From positions 1 to 23,552 of the forward strand of contig JBGVTO010000413.1 of assembly GCA_041862635.1 (NCBI GenBank): a stretch of 23,552 nucleotides of DNA, given 5' to 3'. The stretch comes from NIOZ-UU13 sp041862635. Its GTDB lineage: Bacteria > Planctomycetota > Phycisphaerae > Sedimentisphaerales > Anaerobacaceae. Shown here piece by piece: positions 16,104-23,552 of this stretch (the first letter of the stretch is position 1; every line of letters starts with the position of its first letter). The translations under genes were made by a program, and so were the position numbers. The notes beneath the pieces were generated by a model, which ran no database searches, was not told where the DNA came from, and saw only the letters and a program-made list of their open reading frames with translations.

Positions 16104-18245
16104 TCATCTGGGCAGATACAGCCGGATATCGTCAAAGAACACCAGACCCGAACCACCAGGCTGTGGATTGTCCGCATCGCCAAAGCCGATAGACAGTTTA
16201 CTGACATCGGTCAGAACAACGCCAGCATCACTGAATTCTTGCAGGTCGATATTCCATTCCGTCCACGTGTCTATCACTGCTGCATTGGAGTCATCGTGGT
16301 ACACCGTAGCAGACGTGCCGCTACCATCTTCCACCGACACATACATTGGCTCAGCGTCATTACTGCGCATCCCGATGTCCTGGTTGACCCACTGGCTCGT
16401 ACCATCACTGGTAACGTTGGAGAATTTGGCCTCACACGTTAGAGCAGTGTTATGGCTGGTCAGCGCTAAGCCTATGTACATGGGTGTATTCATGGAGACC
16501 GTCGTCAAATTCAACTGTGTCCATGTGTTACCGTCCGCTGAATAATAGGCCCTGACAAGTCCGCCCAGTGTACGCTCTAATTTTACCCATTGAGGAGCGG
16601 TAATGCCTTCTTCGAAGAACCTGTCCGTAATACCGCCGGCGGTGTTGCGGAACTGGAACCGAACGCCGTTTTCAGGGGTAATGAGCAGTGCGACGTTGGC
16701 CGAGTCTGCCTCAAGCGTATCACGAATCATCACGCCAGCCTTGGCGAAAGGATCTGTGTTTTCAACGCTTTCGACCTTTGCTGCAATCGAGACGGCGCCG
16801 GAAGCCTCCTTCCAGGCGAAGTGGAACTCGTCGGAGTTACCCCAGATGTCCGTGCCCGTGGCGGTCATCGTATATGTTCCGGCCGGGCCCTCTGAGAAGC
16901 CGCCGACATACGCCGGATGTCCCCTGAACCACAGCGACAATATCCCAACGTCTTCTCTGGTCCAGTCCTGCGCGGGACTGAATGAACGCTGAGCTTCTGA
17001 ATAATTTGCTGTACCGTTATTATCATAGAAAAATGGCATTGACTGCCTGCCCCCGTGAACAATACTTTGTTCGGCGGCAGGAGGATTAGGATAGCCGACA
17101 GTAGAACCGTTTGCCTCGACCTCCCAACCATCTAACCATGTTTCATATATAATGTCGGGCGAGAAGTCGGTGTAGTCCTCAAAATCGTCCACGATAAAAT
17201 GGTCGATTACCTTAAAGCTCCAGGTGTTTCCTTTCCACGGGCTATTCGGCTCCATATCATTGAACTCATCGACCCGCCAGTAATAACTCCGGCCGAATTC
17301 GAGAAGGCCGAGGGGGTCATAAGTAGTTTCGCCCTGGTTTTGACTTACCAGAACACTGTTCGGATCATTGTCTCTGTCGGCGTCGTTGACATTGTCGAAA
17401 ACCGTTCCGAAGTACACATCATGTGTATCAGCGTAGTCTCCGGCCATCCATCTAAGGACGGAATCGCGGGGCACGTCTTTCTGTCCATCTGCCGGGTTAG
17501 GACAATAGGCGCCCTCAGAGGAGGCTAATACAAGCGAAGCGGTTCCCCACATAATGGGACTGTGGGGGGTAGTAGGCTCTGTATGATTCCAGCTGACCAC
17601 TGTGTCCCAACGATCACCGTCGTCATCGTCGTCAATCATTACGTCAATCCCGATTAGTTGACCTACTTGCGGTGTCTCACCTGTCATAGTCGACCACGGC
17701 AGCGCGATTTCAAAAAGATACCCATAGTCGGTCGTAACCACCGCATACTCCACACCCTCCAGGCTGCTACCAGCAGGGTGAGGTGTGGCACGAAAATACC
17801 ATTCAACAGGTGTTTCTACCTTTCCGTAGTTCCAGCGAAAGTTGTACTGATAGTCATTTTTACCATCAGGAACATCATCTTTGGAGTTGTCCCCGTCAAT
17901 GAAAACCTCAACACGGTCATCCCACCATCCCTGGGTCGGGGGTGAATCCTGCACCAAGGCTTCATCATTGACATCGACTAATACGTACAGGTATTCCGAG
18001 TCCCAAAGCGCCCACCAACTACCAGAGCAATCGGCGGGTGAGGTGGGAGCAGCTCCTTCTTTGGTCACGGTCATGAACTGTTCTGTCGAAAGAAACCATA
18101 CGTCGTCCACGACACCGTCGAGAATCGGCTTTCCAAATGCAACGTTCGCAATCGCAATCTCAGCATCCGCCTCAGCTGCGCACACGTAACCGGCCAAGCC
18201 CAGCACAAAAATAACGGAAATTAAATAAATCAATTTTTTACACAT
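16104..18245 (-). CDS. Secreted 713-aa CBM9-like / fibronectin-like / nested beta-sandwich protein
   Basis: The signal peptide (1-23, ending GYVCA) precedes a CBM9-like (DOMON-type) carbohydrate-binding domain (about 30-240; ILDGVVDDVW, LYVLVDVND, DDRVEVFIDGDNS, YLFEIALPW). A fibronectin-like module follows (247-345; THDVYFGTVFDNVND, YYWRVDEFND), then the VDDFE...FFDDIRLY beta-sandwich (350-447 and 630-711) with a DUF1349-like domain inserted at about 450-615. CBM9-like domains bind the ends of glycans such as xylan or cellulose, which suits a cell-surface or secreted glycan-binding role. There is no catalytic domain. The ATG at 18245 has AAGGAGG six bases upstream. Its first ~45 bases, including the ribosome site, almost duplicate those of the CTG-start gene at 1604. 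It shares a ~1.1-kb module with the 981-aa gene. Confidence 0.87.
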   Translation of the reverse strand: MCKKLIYLISVIFVLGLAGYVCAAEADAEIAIANVAFGKPILDGVVDDVWFLSTEQFMTVTKEGAAPTSPADCSGSWWALWDSEYLYVLVDVNDEALVQDSPPTQGWWDDRVEVFIDGDNSKDDVPDGKNDYQYNFRWNYGKVETPVEWYFRATPHPAGSSLEGVEYAVVTTDYGYLFEIALPWSTMTGETPQVGQLIGIDVMIDDDDDGDRWDTVVSWNHTEPTTPHSPIMWGTASLVLASSEGAYCPNPADGQKDVPRDSVLRWMAGDYADTHDVYFGTVFDNVNDADRDNDPNSVLVSQNQGETTYDPLGLLEFGRSYYWRVDEFNDMEPNSPWKGNTWSFKVIDHFIVDDFEDYTDFSPDIIYETWLDGWEVEANGSTVGYPNPPAAEQSIVHGGRQSMPFFYDNNGTANYSEAQRSFSPAQDWTREDVGILSLWFRGHPAYVGGFSEGPAGTYTMTATGTDIWGNSDEFHFAWKEASGAVSIAAKVESVENTDPFAKAGVMIRDTLEADSANVALLITPENGVRFQFRNTAGGITDRFFEEGITAPQWVKLERTLGGLVRAYYSADGNTWTQLNLTTVSMNTPMYIGLALTSHNTALTCEAKFSNVTSDGTSQWVNQDIGMRSNDAEPMYVSVEDGSGTSATVYHDDSNAAVIDTWTEWNIDLQEFSDAGVVLTDVSKLSIGFGDADNPQPGGSGLVFFDDIRLYLPR
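16113..17198 (-). repeat. Duplicated ~1.1-kb module, copy B (in the 713-aa protein gene)
   Basis: This is the partner of 10070-11161. It encodes the outer beta-sandwich in two pieces with the DUF1349-like insert (about 16401-16898) at the same place. The similarity spans the whole segment and falls off outside it, where one protein has a CBM9-like and the other a LamG N-terminus. Confidence 0.85.
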
Positions 18246-18381
18246 AATAATCCTCCTTCAAAAAAGTCAGATTAATTAGGCTTTGGTTACACATTAAAGC
18301 ACCCGTCGTTTTCCAACAAAACAATCACGAACTTGCACCTACGCCAAATTTCGTACCTGCCCAGGACAAATTTTTACAATT

Positions 18382-18396
18382 TGACACTACCTCCTT
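18382..18396 (-). promoter_or_regulatory. AAGGAGGTAGTGTCA leader motif, copy 2
   Basis: This matches the motif at 1783-1796 apart from one extra A. It lies about 137 nt upstream of the ATG at 18245, in a 286-bp intergenic stretch, too far away to be that gene's ribosome site. A TAATAT box lies upstream (around 18414-18419, minus strand), but no convincing -35 partner was found. Function unknown. Confidence 0.28.
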
Positions 18397-18531
18397 CTCA
18401 CTCTCAAAAGCCTGATATTAGCTGTTGACTGGAATGCGAAGTTCTTAACTTATCCTTTATTTGAACGTCTTAATTTATGAGTTCGGCAAAACAGGGTTTC
18501 TTTGTCTGATTTATTGCAGCAGTAATTTTTC

Positions 18532-19362
18532 TCAATAGTCTTGAAATTTTCCCATCCAGCCGTTGCCGTAATTTCTCCAGTCGCCAGGTGTGACCCCGCC
18601 AGCCGTGGTCCAGGGATTAACCGTATTGAACGCACGAGACCACTTAAGCGTCCACAACTGTTTAAGCCCAACTTTTTGGACGTGATAGTCCATAAAAATG
18701 GCATTTATGTGTCCTTCGTGGCGGTTGAGGCAGAAACGATTCATTGCATTGTCGTCTCCCCGATATTGATGGCCATCGTATTCCGGAGGGGAGTCGTCAT
18801 CATCCGGCCATCCACACCAGAAATAGCAATCCAGGAACATAGGTATCTCATTGCCGCCCTTGACATTAGGAGTTCTCCAGAATCTTTTGGATGGTTTTTC
18901 ATAAACCTCACTGCCCACCGGCAAATAAATATATCCGTTTACTCCATAACTGCCATAATAGCCTATTGTACGCTGTCCTCCGGAGTCCCAGGGAGGAACC
19001 TTTCCCCACGATAAAAATGTTCCGCCCCACCAATCGACGCCAGTTATCATGTCCGGGTTGGCGATTTTTTTGGCTACCGGGCAGCAGCGTATGTCTTCGG
19101 TGGTGATATAGTATTCCCGCATTGAATCCATCCAGCGCCCGTAGGCCATACTGCCGCTCCTTCGCTCGGGGAAATAGCCGTCGTTGTCGTTCGTGTACAT
19201 CGCAAAGATGGTTCCCCATTGTTTGTGGTTAGACTGACAAGCTACGCCCCTTGCCTGTTTCCTTACCCGCTGGAGTGACGGCATTAGTATCGCCATTAAT
19301 AATGCAATGATAGCAATCACTACCAACAGCTCTATTAACGTGAAGCCCTTTGGTTTGCACAT
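18532..19362 (-). CDS. Prepilin-type (type II secretion/type IV pilin-like) protein
   Basis: The 276-residue protein starts with a class III prepilin leader, MCKPKG, cut before FTLIELLVVIAIIALLMAIL with Glu at +5, as PilD-type peptidases require. The globular part is of the kind abundant in planctomycetes and Lentisphaerae (DUF1559-related): QSNHKQWGTIFAMYTNDNDGYFP after the helix, several Trp- and Asp-rich loops, and NRHEGHINAIFMDYHVQKVGLKQLW near the end, the usual place of the H-x9-DG-type motif. Such proteins sit in the inner membrane and periplasm as pseudopilins. Their individual roles are mostly unknown. The ATG at 19362 has AAGGAG 11 bases upstream. The gene heads the minus-strand cluster and is divergent from the sigma/kinase operon, with a structured element in its leader. 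Confidence 0.88.
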   Translation of the reverse strand: MCKPKGFTLIELLVVIAIIALLMAILMPSLQRVRKQARGVACQSNHKQWGTIFAMYTNDNDGYFPERRSGSMAYGRWMDSMREYYITTEDIRCCPVAKKIANPDMITGVDWWGGTFLSWGKVPPWDSGGQRTIGYYGSYGVNGYIYLPVGSEVYEKPSKRFWRTPNVKGGNEIPMFLDCYFWCGWPDDDDSPPEYDGHQYRGDDNAMNRFCLNRHEGHINAIFMDYHVQKVGLKQLWTLKWSRAFNTVNPWTTAGGVTPGDWRNYGNGWMGKFQDY

Positions 19363-19469
19363 GAGACGTTCTTCTCCTTTCCTTTTAGATAAGTTTTCCC
19401 AAGAATTAACCGGCGCAAAAAAGTATGCATATGGCTCTTACTGTGCCTTCTACACTCTACTTCAACGCT

Positions 19470-19508
19470 GCCGAGCCCCATAAGGCATATCGGCTCCTTC
19501 GGATATCC
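19470..19508. promoter_or_regulatory. Candidate structured cis-regulatory element
   Basis: In an otherwise AT-rich spacer this block can fold two ways. One pairs GCCGA (19470-19474) with TCGGC (19490-19494), continued by GCC/GGC around a six-base loop with an ATA bulge. The other pairs GAGCC (19473-19477) with GGCTC (19492-19496). The two exclude each other. A perfect palindrome GGATATCC follows (19501-19508). It would lie in the prepilin gene's transcribed leader if that promoter is to its right. It matches no riboswitch consensus known to me, and the strand is undetermined. Confidence 0.35.
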
Positions 19509-19625
19509 TCATTGCCCGGCCGTAAATACCTTTTTAATTTCTATTTACCTTCTTTTAGTGAACTTTTCGGAATCGTCGGCCCTAACCTTTTAAACTCCAA
19601 AATGCTAGGAACCTAACGCTTTTTA

Positions 19626-19653
19626 TTGAAACTTTTTCAAAAAATGGTACAAT
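19626..19653 (+). promoter_or_regulatory. Sigma70-type promoter of the sigma factor/kinase operon
   Basis: TTGAAA (19626-19631) and TACAAT (19648-19653) are 16 bases apart, close to consensus, giving a short leader of about 35 nt before the gene. The -35 box is one arm of a small inverted repeat, TTGAAA-CTT-TTTCAA (19626-19640), which could be an operator half-site pair or chance. Confidence 0.6.
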
Positions 19654-19690
19654 TTGTATAAGATTCTTCACCTGTGGAGGTTAGCAAAGG

Positions 19691-20305
19691 TTGATGTGTA
19701 CTTTTGGCGAAAAGACCCGTGAATTAGTTGCCTTAGCCCAGGATGGTGATAAATCCGCTCTCAACCAGCTTTACAGGATTTATATGGAGCGGGTACGGTG
19801 GATGCTACGCCTTCGTATGGGTAAGGAGCTTCGCTCGAAACTGGAATCGATGGACTTGGTACAAGACACTCTTATCCATGCGTTGAACAGATTAAACGAC
19901 TTCACATACAAAAATGAAGGAGATTTTGTAAGGTGGCTATCGAAAATAGCTGAAAACGAGCTTCGGAGCAGTCTTAAGAAACTTCACGCTGATAAGCGTG
20001 ATATTCGTAAAGAAGTTCGACTTGATAACTATAGGCCAACTACCGCCGATGGAGTTGTCGGGATTCCTGGCCCCATCCAGGCCACCACGCCGAGTGTAAT
20101 TATGTCCAAAAAAGAGGATTTGGATAAGCTTGAAAAAGCAATAAATGAATTGAAACCTGAGTATAGAAAAGTCATAGTTTTGGCTAAGATTGATGGACTC
20201 TCCTACAAAGAGATAGGGGAAAGATTAGGTAAAAGCGTGGATGCGGTAGGAATGCTGCTCTCTCGTGCAATAGTAGCATTGACAATCGCCTTCGGGAGAA
20301 TCTGA
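19691..20305 (+). CDS. ECF-type RNA polymerase sigma factor linked to a Ser/Thr kinase
   Basis: The roughly 203-residue protein has sigma region 2 (about 24-95; SMDLVQDTLIHALNRL, GDFVRWLSKIAENELR) and region 4 (about 144-200; LKPEYRKVIVLAKIDGLSYKEIGERLGKSVDAVGMLLSRA), including the helix-turn-helix that reads the -35 element. Sigma-3 is absent, as in ECF factors. The region 2.2 acidic motif usually written DAED is ESMD here. The start is either TTG 19691 (10 bases after TGGAGG) or ATG 19694; they differ by one residue. The stop overlaps the kinase ATG by one base, implying translational coupling. No anti-sigma gene is visible, so the kinase is the likely regulator, as in kinase-linked ECF groups of planctomycetes. 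Target promoters are unknown. Confidence 0.9.
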   Translation: MMCTFGEKTRELVALAQDGDKSALNQLYRIYMERVRWMLRLRMGKELRSKLESMDLVQDTLIHALNRLNDFTYKNEGDFVRWLSKIAENELRSSLKKLHADKRDIRKEVRLDNYRPTTADGVVGIPGPIQATTPSVIMSKKEDLDKLEKAINELKPEYRKVIVLAKIDGLSYKEIGERLGKSVDAVGMLLSRAIVALTIAFGRI

Positions 20306-23160
20306 TGGCCGCGCAAAATGACAACAATCAGAATAATATCCTTGAAGCAGCTCTGAAGAAATTTGTCGATGCCCACTTGGGGGGAGAACAACCTGACATA
20401 GACGAATTTGTCAAGCAGTATCCTGAGTGTGAGGGTCTGATCAGACAGCGATTACAGGATTTGCAAAAAATCAATAATTTGTTCGATTCCCTTGTCCGGG
20501 CAGATGAGAGCGACTTTAGAGATGCAATGACCGGACACGCTCTTGTTGGTCAGAAAGTCGGAAGCTTTGAAATAGTAGAGATGATTGGCCGAGGGGGCAT
20601 GGGAGTAGTCTATCTGGCTCGTGACACTAAGCTCGACCGCTCTGTCGCCATCAAGAGCATGCCAGCTAACTTGGCAGGCGACTTAACAGCTCGGACGCGT
20701 TTCAGACGTGAGGCCAAACTTCTGGCTTCTTTGAATCACCCGAATATCGCTGTAATCTACGGTATCATCGAGCAGGACGAGGATGCTGGATATTTGATTC
20801 TCGAATATGTTCCGGGCCAAACGCTTGCCGAACGTATAGCTCGCGAGCCGCTGAAATTGGAGCAAGCCCTTTCAATTGGCCGACGGGTCGCCGAGGCCGT
20901 CTCGGCAGCTCACGAGAAGGGTGTCGTCCATCGGGACCTCAAGCCGGGCAATATCAAGATCACGCCAGATAACAGGATTAAGGTACTGGACTTCGGCCTT
21001 GCTAAGCCCTCCATAAGCGAAGGCGGAGACGTTGAAAACACCGCCACTCAGCCTGGTCGTATAATCGGCACGCCCGCTTACATGAGCCCGGAACAAACCC
21101 GCGGTAAAGATACCGACCAGCGCACGGATATATGGTCATTTGGTTGTATTATGTACCAAATGCTGACCGGCCATCTTCCATTTGAGGGTGAAACCGCTAC
21201 TGACACGCTGGCACGTATTATTGAACGCGAACCCGATTGGGAATTGCTGCCGCAGCAGACTCCGATGAACATACGTCTACTACTGCGCAGCTGTCTGGAA
21301 AAGGATCCCGACCGGCGACTTGGGGACATTGCGGATGCAGTTCTTGAAATCAGCGAGACGCTGAGCAAACCTGCGACTGTATCGACAGTGACCATCGGTG
21401 CGAAGTCACGAAGAATGGCAATGGTTATTGGTGTCGTGGCTGTTGGTATTATTCTATCCGTTATTGCATTGAAGTTTATTCAAAAAAAGGAAACTCAACC
21501 TTCTCCAAAGGAAATTCGACTGGTGGTCTTGCCGTTTGAGAATCTGGGGTCTGTTGAAGATGAGTATTTCGCCGACGGCATCACCGATGCTATCACAGTT
21601 CGTTTAGCGGGTATTCATGGGTTGGGTGTCATCTCACGTCAGAGCGCAATGCAGTATAAGAAAAGCGAAAAGAATGCACAGCAAATAGCTAAAGAATTAA
21701 GTGTTGATTATATTCTGGAAGGTACAGTCCAGCGTGAGCGGCCATCAGACCCAACAAGCCAAGTGAGAGTAAAGCCTCAGCTCATCAGGGCTTCCGACGA
21801 CAGATACATGTGGGCACAGATTTATGATAATGATATGAGCGATGTTTTCCGTGTGCAGTCCAACGTGGCTGAGCAGGTAGCACAAGCGTTGGACATTACC
21901 CTCCTTGAACCGGAACGGCAGGCACTTGCGTCCAGGCCAACGGAAAACATAGAGGCCTATGAGTACTACCTACGAGGCAACGAATATTACTATCGAAGTG
22001 ATCGTGAAAATGACTTCAGGATAGCCATCCGAATGTATGAAAAGGCGGTCGAGCTGGATTCCACATTTGCGCTATCCTATGCCCAGCTTTCGAGAGTTCA
22101 TTCCGATATGTATTGGGACCACTATGACCATAGCGAAGAACGTCTTGCTATGGCAAAGCAAGCCGTGGACAAAGCGTTAGAACTTAATCCAAATCTGCCT
22201 GAAGCGCATCTGGCTCTAGGGCACTATTACTACCATTGTCATCTTGATTACGACCGCGCCCTGGAACAATTCGAAATCGTCAGGAAAAGTCAGCCAAATA
22301 ACAGTCAACTCATTGCATATATCGGTTTCGTTCAAAGGCGACAGGGCAAGTTTGAGCAGGGATTAACCAACATCATGAAAGCTGTGGAGCTTGACCCCCT
22401 CTCCAACACTCTAGCCATGGATGTCGGGACAACTTTTGAGTTTTTGCGCAAGTACGCAGAAGCAGAGCGTTATTATGAGTGGGCCATCTGGCTGGCTCCC
22501 GATAATGCAAGCGCCTATGACTTAAAAGGCTGGCTATACCTGCGTTGGGAAGGCAGCACTGAGAAGGCACGGGCGGTCGTGCAGGAAGCGTTGAAGAACA
22601 CCGAGTCAGCAGAAGATCCCAGCATTGTCAATTTGCTGGTCACTATTGATGTATTCGATGGGAATTATCAAGAGGCTTTGAACCGACTCTCTTCAAAATC
22701 AGAAGATTTTAATATTTTGGAGTACTTTATCCCCAATTCTCTACGATGTGCACTAATCCATAGTTACATGAACAGAAAAGAGCTCGCGAAGAAATACTAC
22801 GATGATGCTCGAAGCATTCTCGAATCCAAAATCCAGGAACGCCCAGAGGATGCTCGGTTCCACAGTTCGCTTGGCATAGCCTTTGCTGGTCTTGGTCGCA
22901 AAGAAGCTGCGATCCGCGAGGGAACGTTGGCTGTCGAACTGCTACCTATAAGCAAGGAAGCAATGGGTTGTCCATTTCGGATCGATGACTTGGCCCGTAT
23001 ATACGTGATGGTTGGCGAATTTAATGCGGCAATAGACCAGCTGGAGTTTCTTCTTTCGATACCATCAGAACTATCGATTCCTTTACTTCGACTTGATCCA
23101 GCCTGGGGCCCCTTACGCGACCACCCCCGTTTTAAGAAGCTTTTAGAGGGAGGGAAATAG
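20305..23160 (+). CDS. Membrane Ser/Thr protein kinase with TolB-like and TPR sensor domains
   Basis: The 951-residue protein has a short N-terminal region (1-80), then a PknB-type kinase domain (about 87-355). Its motifs are the glycine loop GRGGMGVVY (95-103), VAIK (Lys117), HRDLKPGN (209-216, catalytic Asp211), DFGLAKP (229-235) and GTPAYMSPEQ (255-264), so it should be active. One transmembrane helix lies at 371-390. Beyond it come a TolB-like N-terminal domain (about 405-475; LVVLPFENLG, EYFADGITDAI, VDYILEGTVQR) and many TPR helices (about 555-930; AVELDSTFALSYAQL, ALELNPNLPEAHLALG). The arrangement places the kinase in the cytoplasm and the TolB/TPR part outside the membrane as a likely sensor. 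It shares one base with the sigma factor gene upstream, so the sigma factor is the most probable substrate. The SMP-30-like gene begins 40 bp downstream. Confidence 0.93.
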   Translation: MAAQNDNNQNNILEAALKKFVDAHLGGEQPDIDEFVKQYPECEGLIRQRLQDLQKINNLFDSLVRADESDFRDAMTGHALVGQKVGSFEIVEMIGRGGMGVVYLARDTKLDRSVAIKSMPANLAGDLTARTRFRREAKLLASLNHPNIAVIYGIIEQDEDAGYLILEYVPGQTLAERIAREPLKLEQALSIGRRVAEAVSAAHEKGVVHRDLKPGNIKITPDNRIKVLDFGLAKPSISEGGDVENTATQPGRIIGTPAYMSPEQTRGKDTDQRTDIWSFGCIMYQMLTGHLPFEGETATDTLARIIEREPDWELLPQQTPMNIRLLLRSCLEKDPDRRLGDIADAVLEISETLSKPATVSTVTIGAKSRRMAMVIGVVAVGIILSVIALKFIQKKETQPSPKEIRLVVLPFENLGSVEDEYFADGITDAITVRLAGIHGLGVISRQSAMQYKKSEKNAQQIAKELSVDYILEGTVQRERPSDPTSQVRVKPQLIRASDDRYMWAQIYDNDMSDVFRVQSNVAEQVAQALDITLLEPERQALASRPTENIEAYEYYLRGNEYYYRSDRENDFRIAIRMYEKAVELDSTFALSYAQLSRVHSDMYWDHYDHSEERLAMAKQAVDKALELNPNLPEAHLALGHYYYHCHLDYDRALEQFEIVRKSQPNNSQLIAYIGFVQRRQGKFEQGLTNIMKAVELDPLSNTLAMDVGTTFEFLRKYAEAERYYEWAIWLAPDNASAYDLKGWLYLRWEGSTEKARAVVQEALKNTESAEDPSIVNLLVTIDVFDGNYQEALNRLSSKSEDFNILEYFIPNSLRCALIHSYMNRKELAKKYYDDARSILESKIQERPEDARFHSSLGIAFAGLGRKEAAIREGTLAVELLPISKEAMGCPFRIDDLARIYVMVGEFNAAIDQLEFLLSIPSELSIPLLRLDPAWGPLRDHPRFKKLLEGGK

Positions 23161-23200
23161 TTCAATATATTTGTGGGCAGGAAATAGAAAGGAGACTCAA

Positions 23201-23552
23201 ATGAGCAAGATATGGCATTGTTTGATTGTACTACTGTTGACAGTGGTAACAACCGGATACGGTGCTGAACAAGCATCTGTTTTAGCTTTCGGTGCAAAAG
23301 TGGAAAAACTTGCCGGTGGTTTTCAATTCACGGAAGGGCCGGCTGTGGACGCTGAGGGGAATATCTACTTTACGGATATCCCCAATAACCGAATTCACAA
23401 GTGGTCACTCGATGGTAAACTGTCAACCTTCCTTGAAAACTCAAGAGGGGCCAACGGCCTTTTCTTCGATAAAGCGGGAAACCTCGTTGCCTGTGAAGGA
23501 GGCGGACGACAGTTGGTGTCCATCGACCCAAACGGGCAGGTGACTGTACTGG
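23201..23552 (+). CDS. Secreted SMP-30/gluconolactonase-like protein, 3' end beyond window
   Basis: 117 codons are visible. A signal peptide (1-22, ending GYGAE) is followed by the first blades of an SGL-type six-blade propeller (PF08450): FTEGPAVDAEGNIYFTDI (Glu45 in the metal-binding EGP motif), NNRIHKW, GANGLFFDKAGNLVACEGGGRQLV (Asn85 in the NG motif). Family members hydrolyse sugar lactones or related esters using a bound divalent metal. The export signal fits a periplasmic sugar-lactone or esterase role. The ATG at 23201 has AAAGGAG six bases upstream. Only 40 bp separate it from the kinase stop and no terminator is visible, so it is probably in the same operon. The substrate is undetermined. 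Confidence 0.85.
   Translation, partial: MSKIWHCLIVLLLTVVTTGYGAEQASVLAFGAKVEKLAGGFQFTEGPAVDAEGNIYFTDIPNNRIHKWSLDGKLSTFLENSRGANGLFFDKAGNLVACEGGGRQLVSIDPNGQVTVL

Larger units (their letters stand above)
19363..19690. other. Divergent intergenic region between prepilin gene and sigma factor gene
   Basis: 328 bases with no supported gene; the 63-codon frame here has no ribosome site or family resemblance. It holds a sigma70-type promoter for the sigma/kinase operon (19626-19653) and a GC-rich region with alternative hairpins (19470-19508). The structured part is about 110-160 nt upstream of the prepilin start and about 190 nt upstream of the sigma start. Confidence 0.6.

Noticed and set aside
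19470..19530. Identification of the structured element as a c-di-GMP, SAM or SRP-type RNA
   Set aside because: A GGGCAA and a GAAGGA-like string are present, but the conserved cores of those families are missing, so only a generic structured element is claimed.
19425..19616. 63-codon plus-strand frame in the divergent intergenic region
   Set aside because: It has no ribosome site or recognisable sequence, and it is covered by the structured element.
1..23552. tRNA, rRNA or CRISPR content
   Set aside because: No T-loop-like TTCGAATCC context with a cloverleaf, no rRNA-like stretch and no regularly spaced short repeats were seen.

Overview
The window looks like chromosomal DNA from a Planctomycetota bacterium, probably from the Phycisphaerae/Sedimentisphaerales side of the phylum. 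This rests on protein architecture, not on any marker gene. The signs are secreted proteins mixing LamG-like, fibronectin-like and 'VDDFE...FFDDIRLY' beta-sandwich modules, PD40 propellers fused to parallel beta-helices, a prepilin-type protein with a planctomycete-style tail, and an ECF sigma factor overlapping a giant Ser/Thr kinase that carries TolB-like and TPR domains. No tRNA, rRNA or CRISPR array was seen.

Positions 1-19362 are read almost entirely from the minus strand. From the upstream end they encode: a type IV/II prepilin-like protein (19362-18532); a secreted CBM9-like multidomain protein (18245-16104); a PD40 propeller plus beta-helix protein (15940-13397); a smaller PD40 protein (13215-12328); a 981-aa LamG multidomain protein (12289-9344); a neutral-ceramidase-family hydrolase (9007-7694); two tandem GH3 glycosidase paralogues (7455-5062 and 4902-2506); and a LamG/fibronectin/beta-helix protein that starts at a CTG codon (1604) and runs off the left edge. 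Every product has an export signal or, in one case, a prepilin leader. The whole block reads as a surface or extracellular glycan/glycolipid-processing locus.

A truncated IS91-family transposase (about 2066-2563, plus strand) abuts the 3' end of the first GH3 gene. That gene now terminates inside antisense transposase sequence.

A 328-bp divergent intergenic region (19363-19690) holds a good sigma70-type promoter and an unexplained GC-rich structured element. To its right, on the plus strand, lie an ECF sigma factor, a Ser/Thr kinase overlapping it by 1 nt, and 40 nt later a partial secreted SMP-30/gluconolactonase-like gene. The kinase-sigma pair is a plausible sensor and regulator for the secreted cluster, but that link is inferred from proximity only.

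The most notable points are: both GH3 paralogues replace the nucleophile Asp by Glu and the KH lysine by Cys; a DUF1349-like domain is nested inside another beta-sandwich and the whole ~1.1-kb segment is duplicated in two genes; one gene has a CTG start; a GH3 C-terminus has been remade by an IS91 remnant; and the pilin/sigma intergenic region contains a potential switch-like structure.
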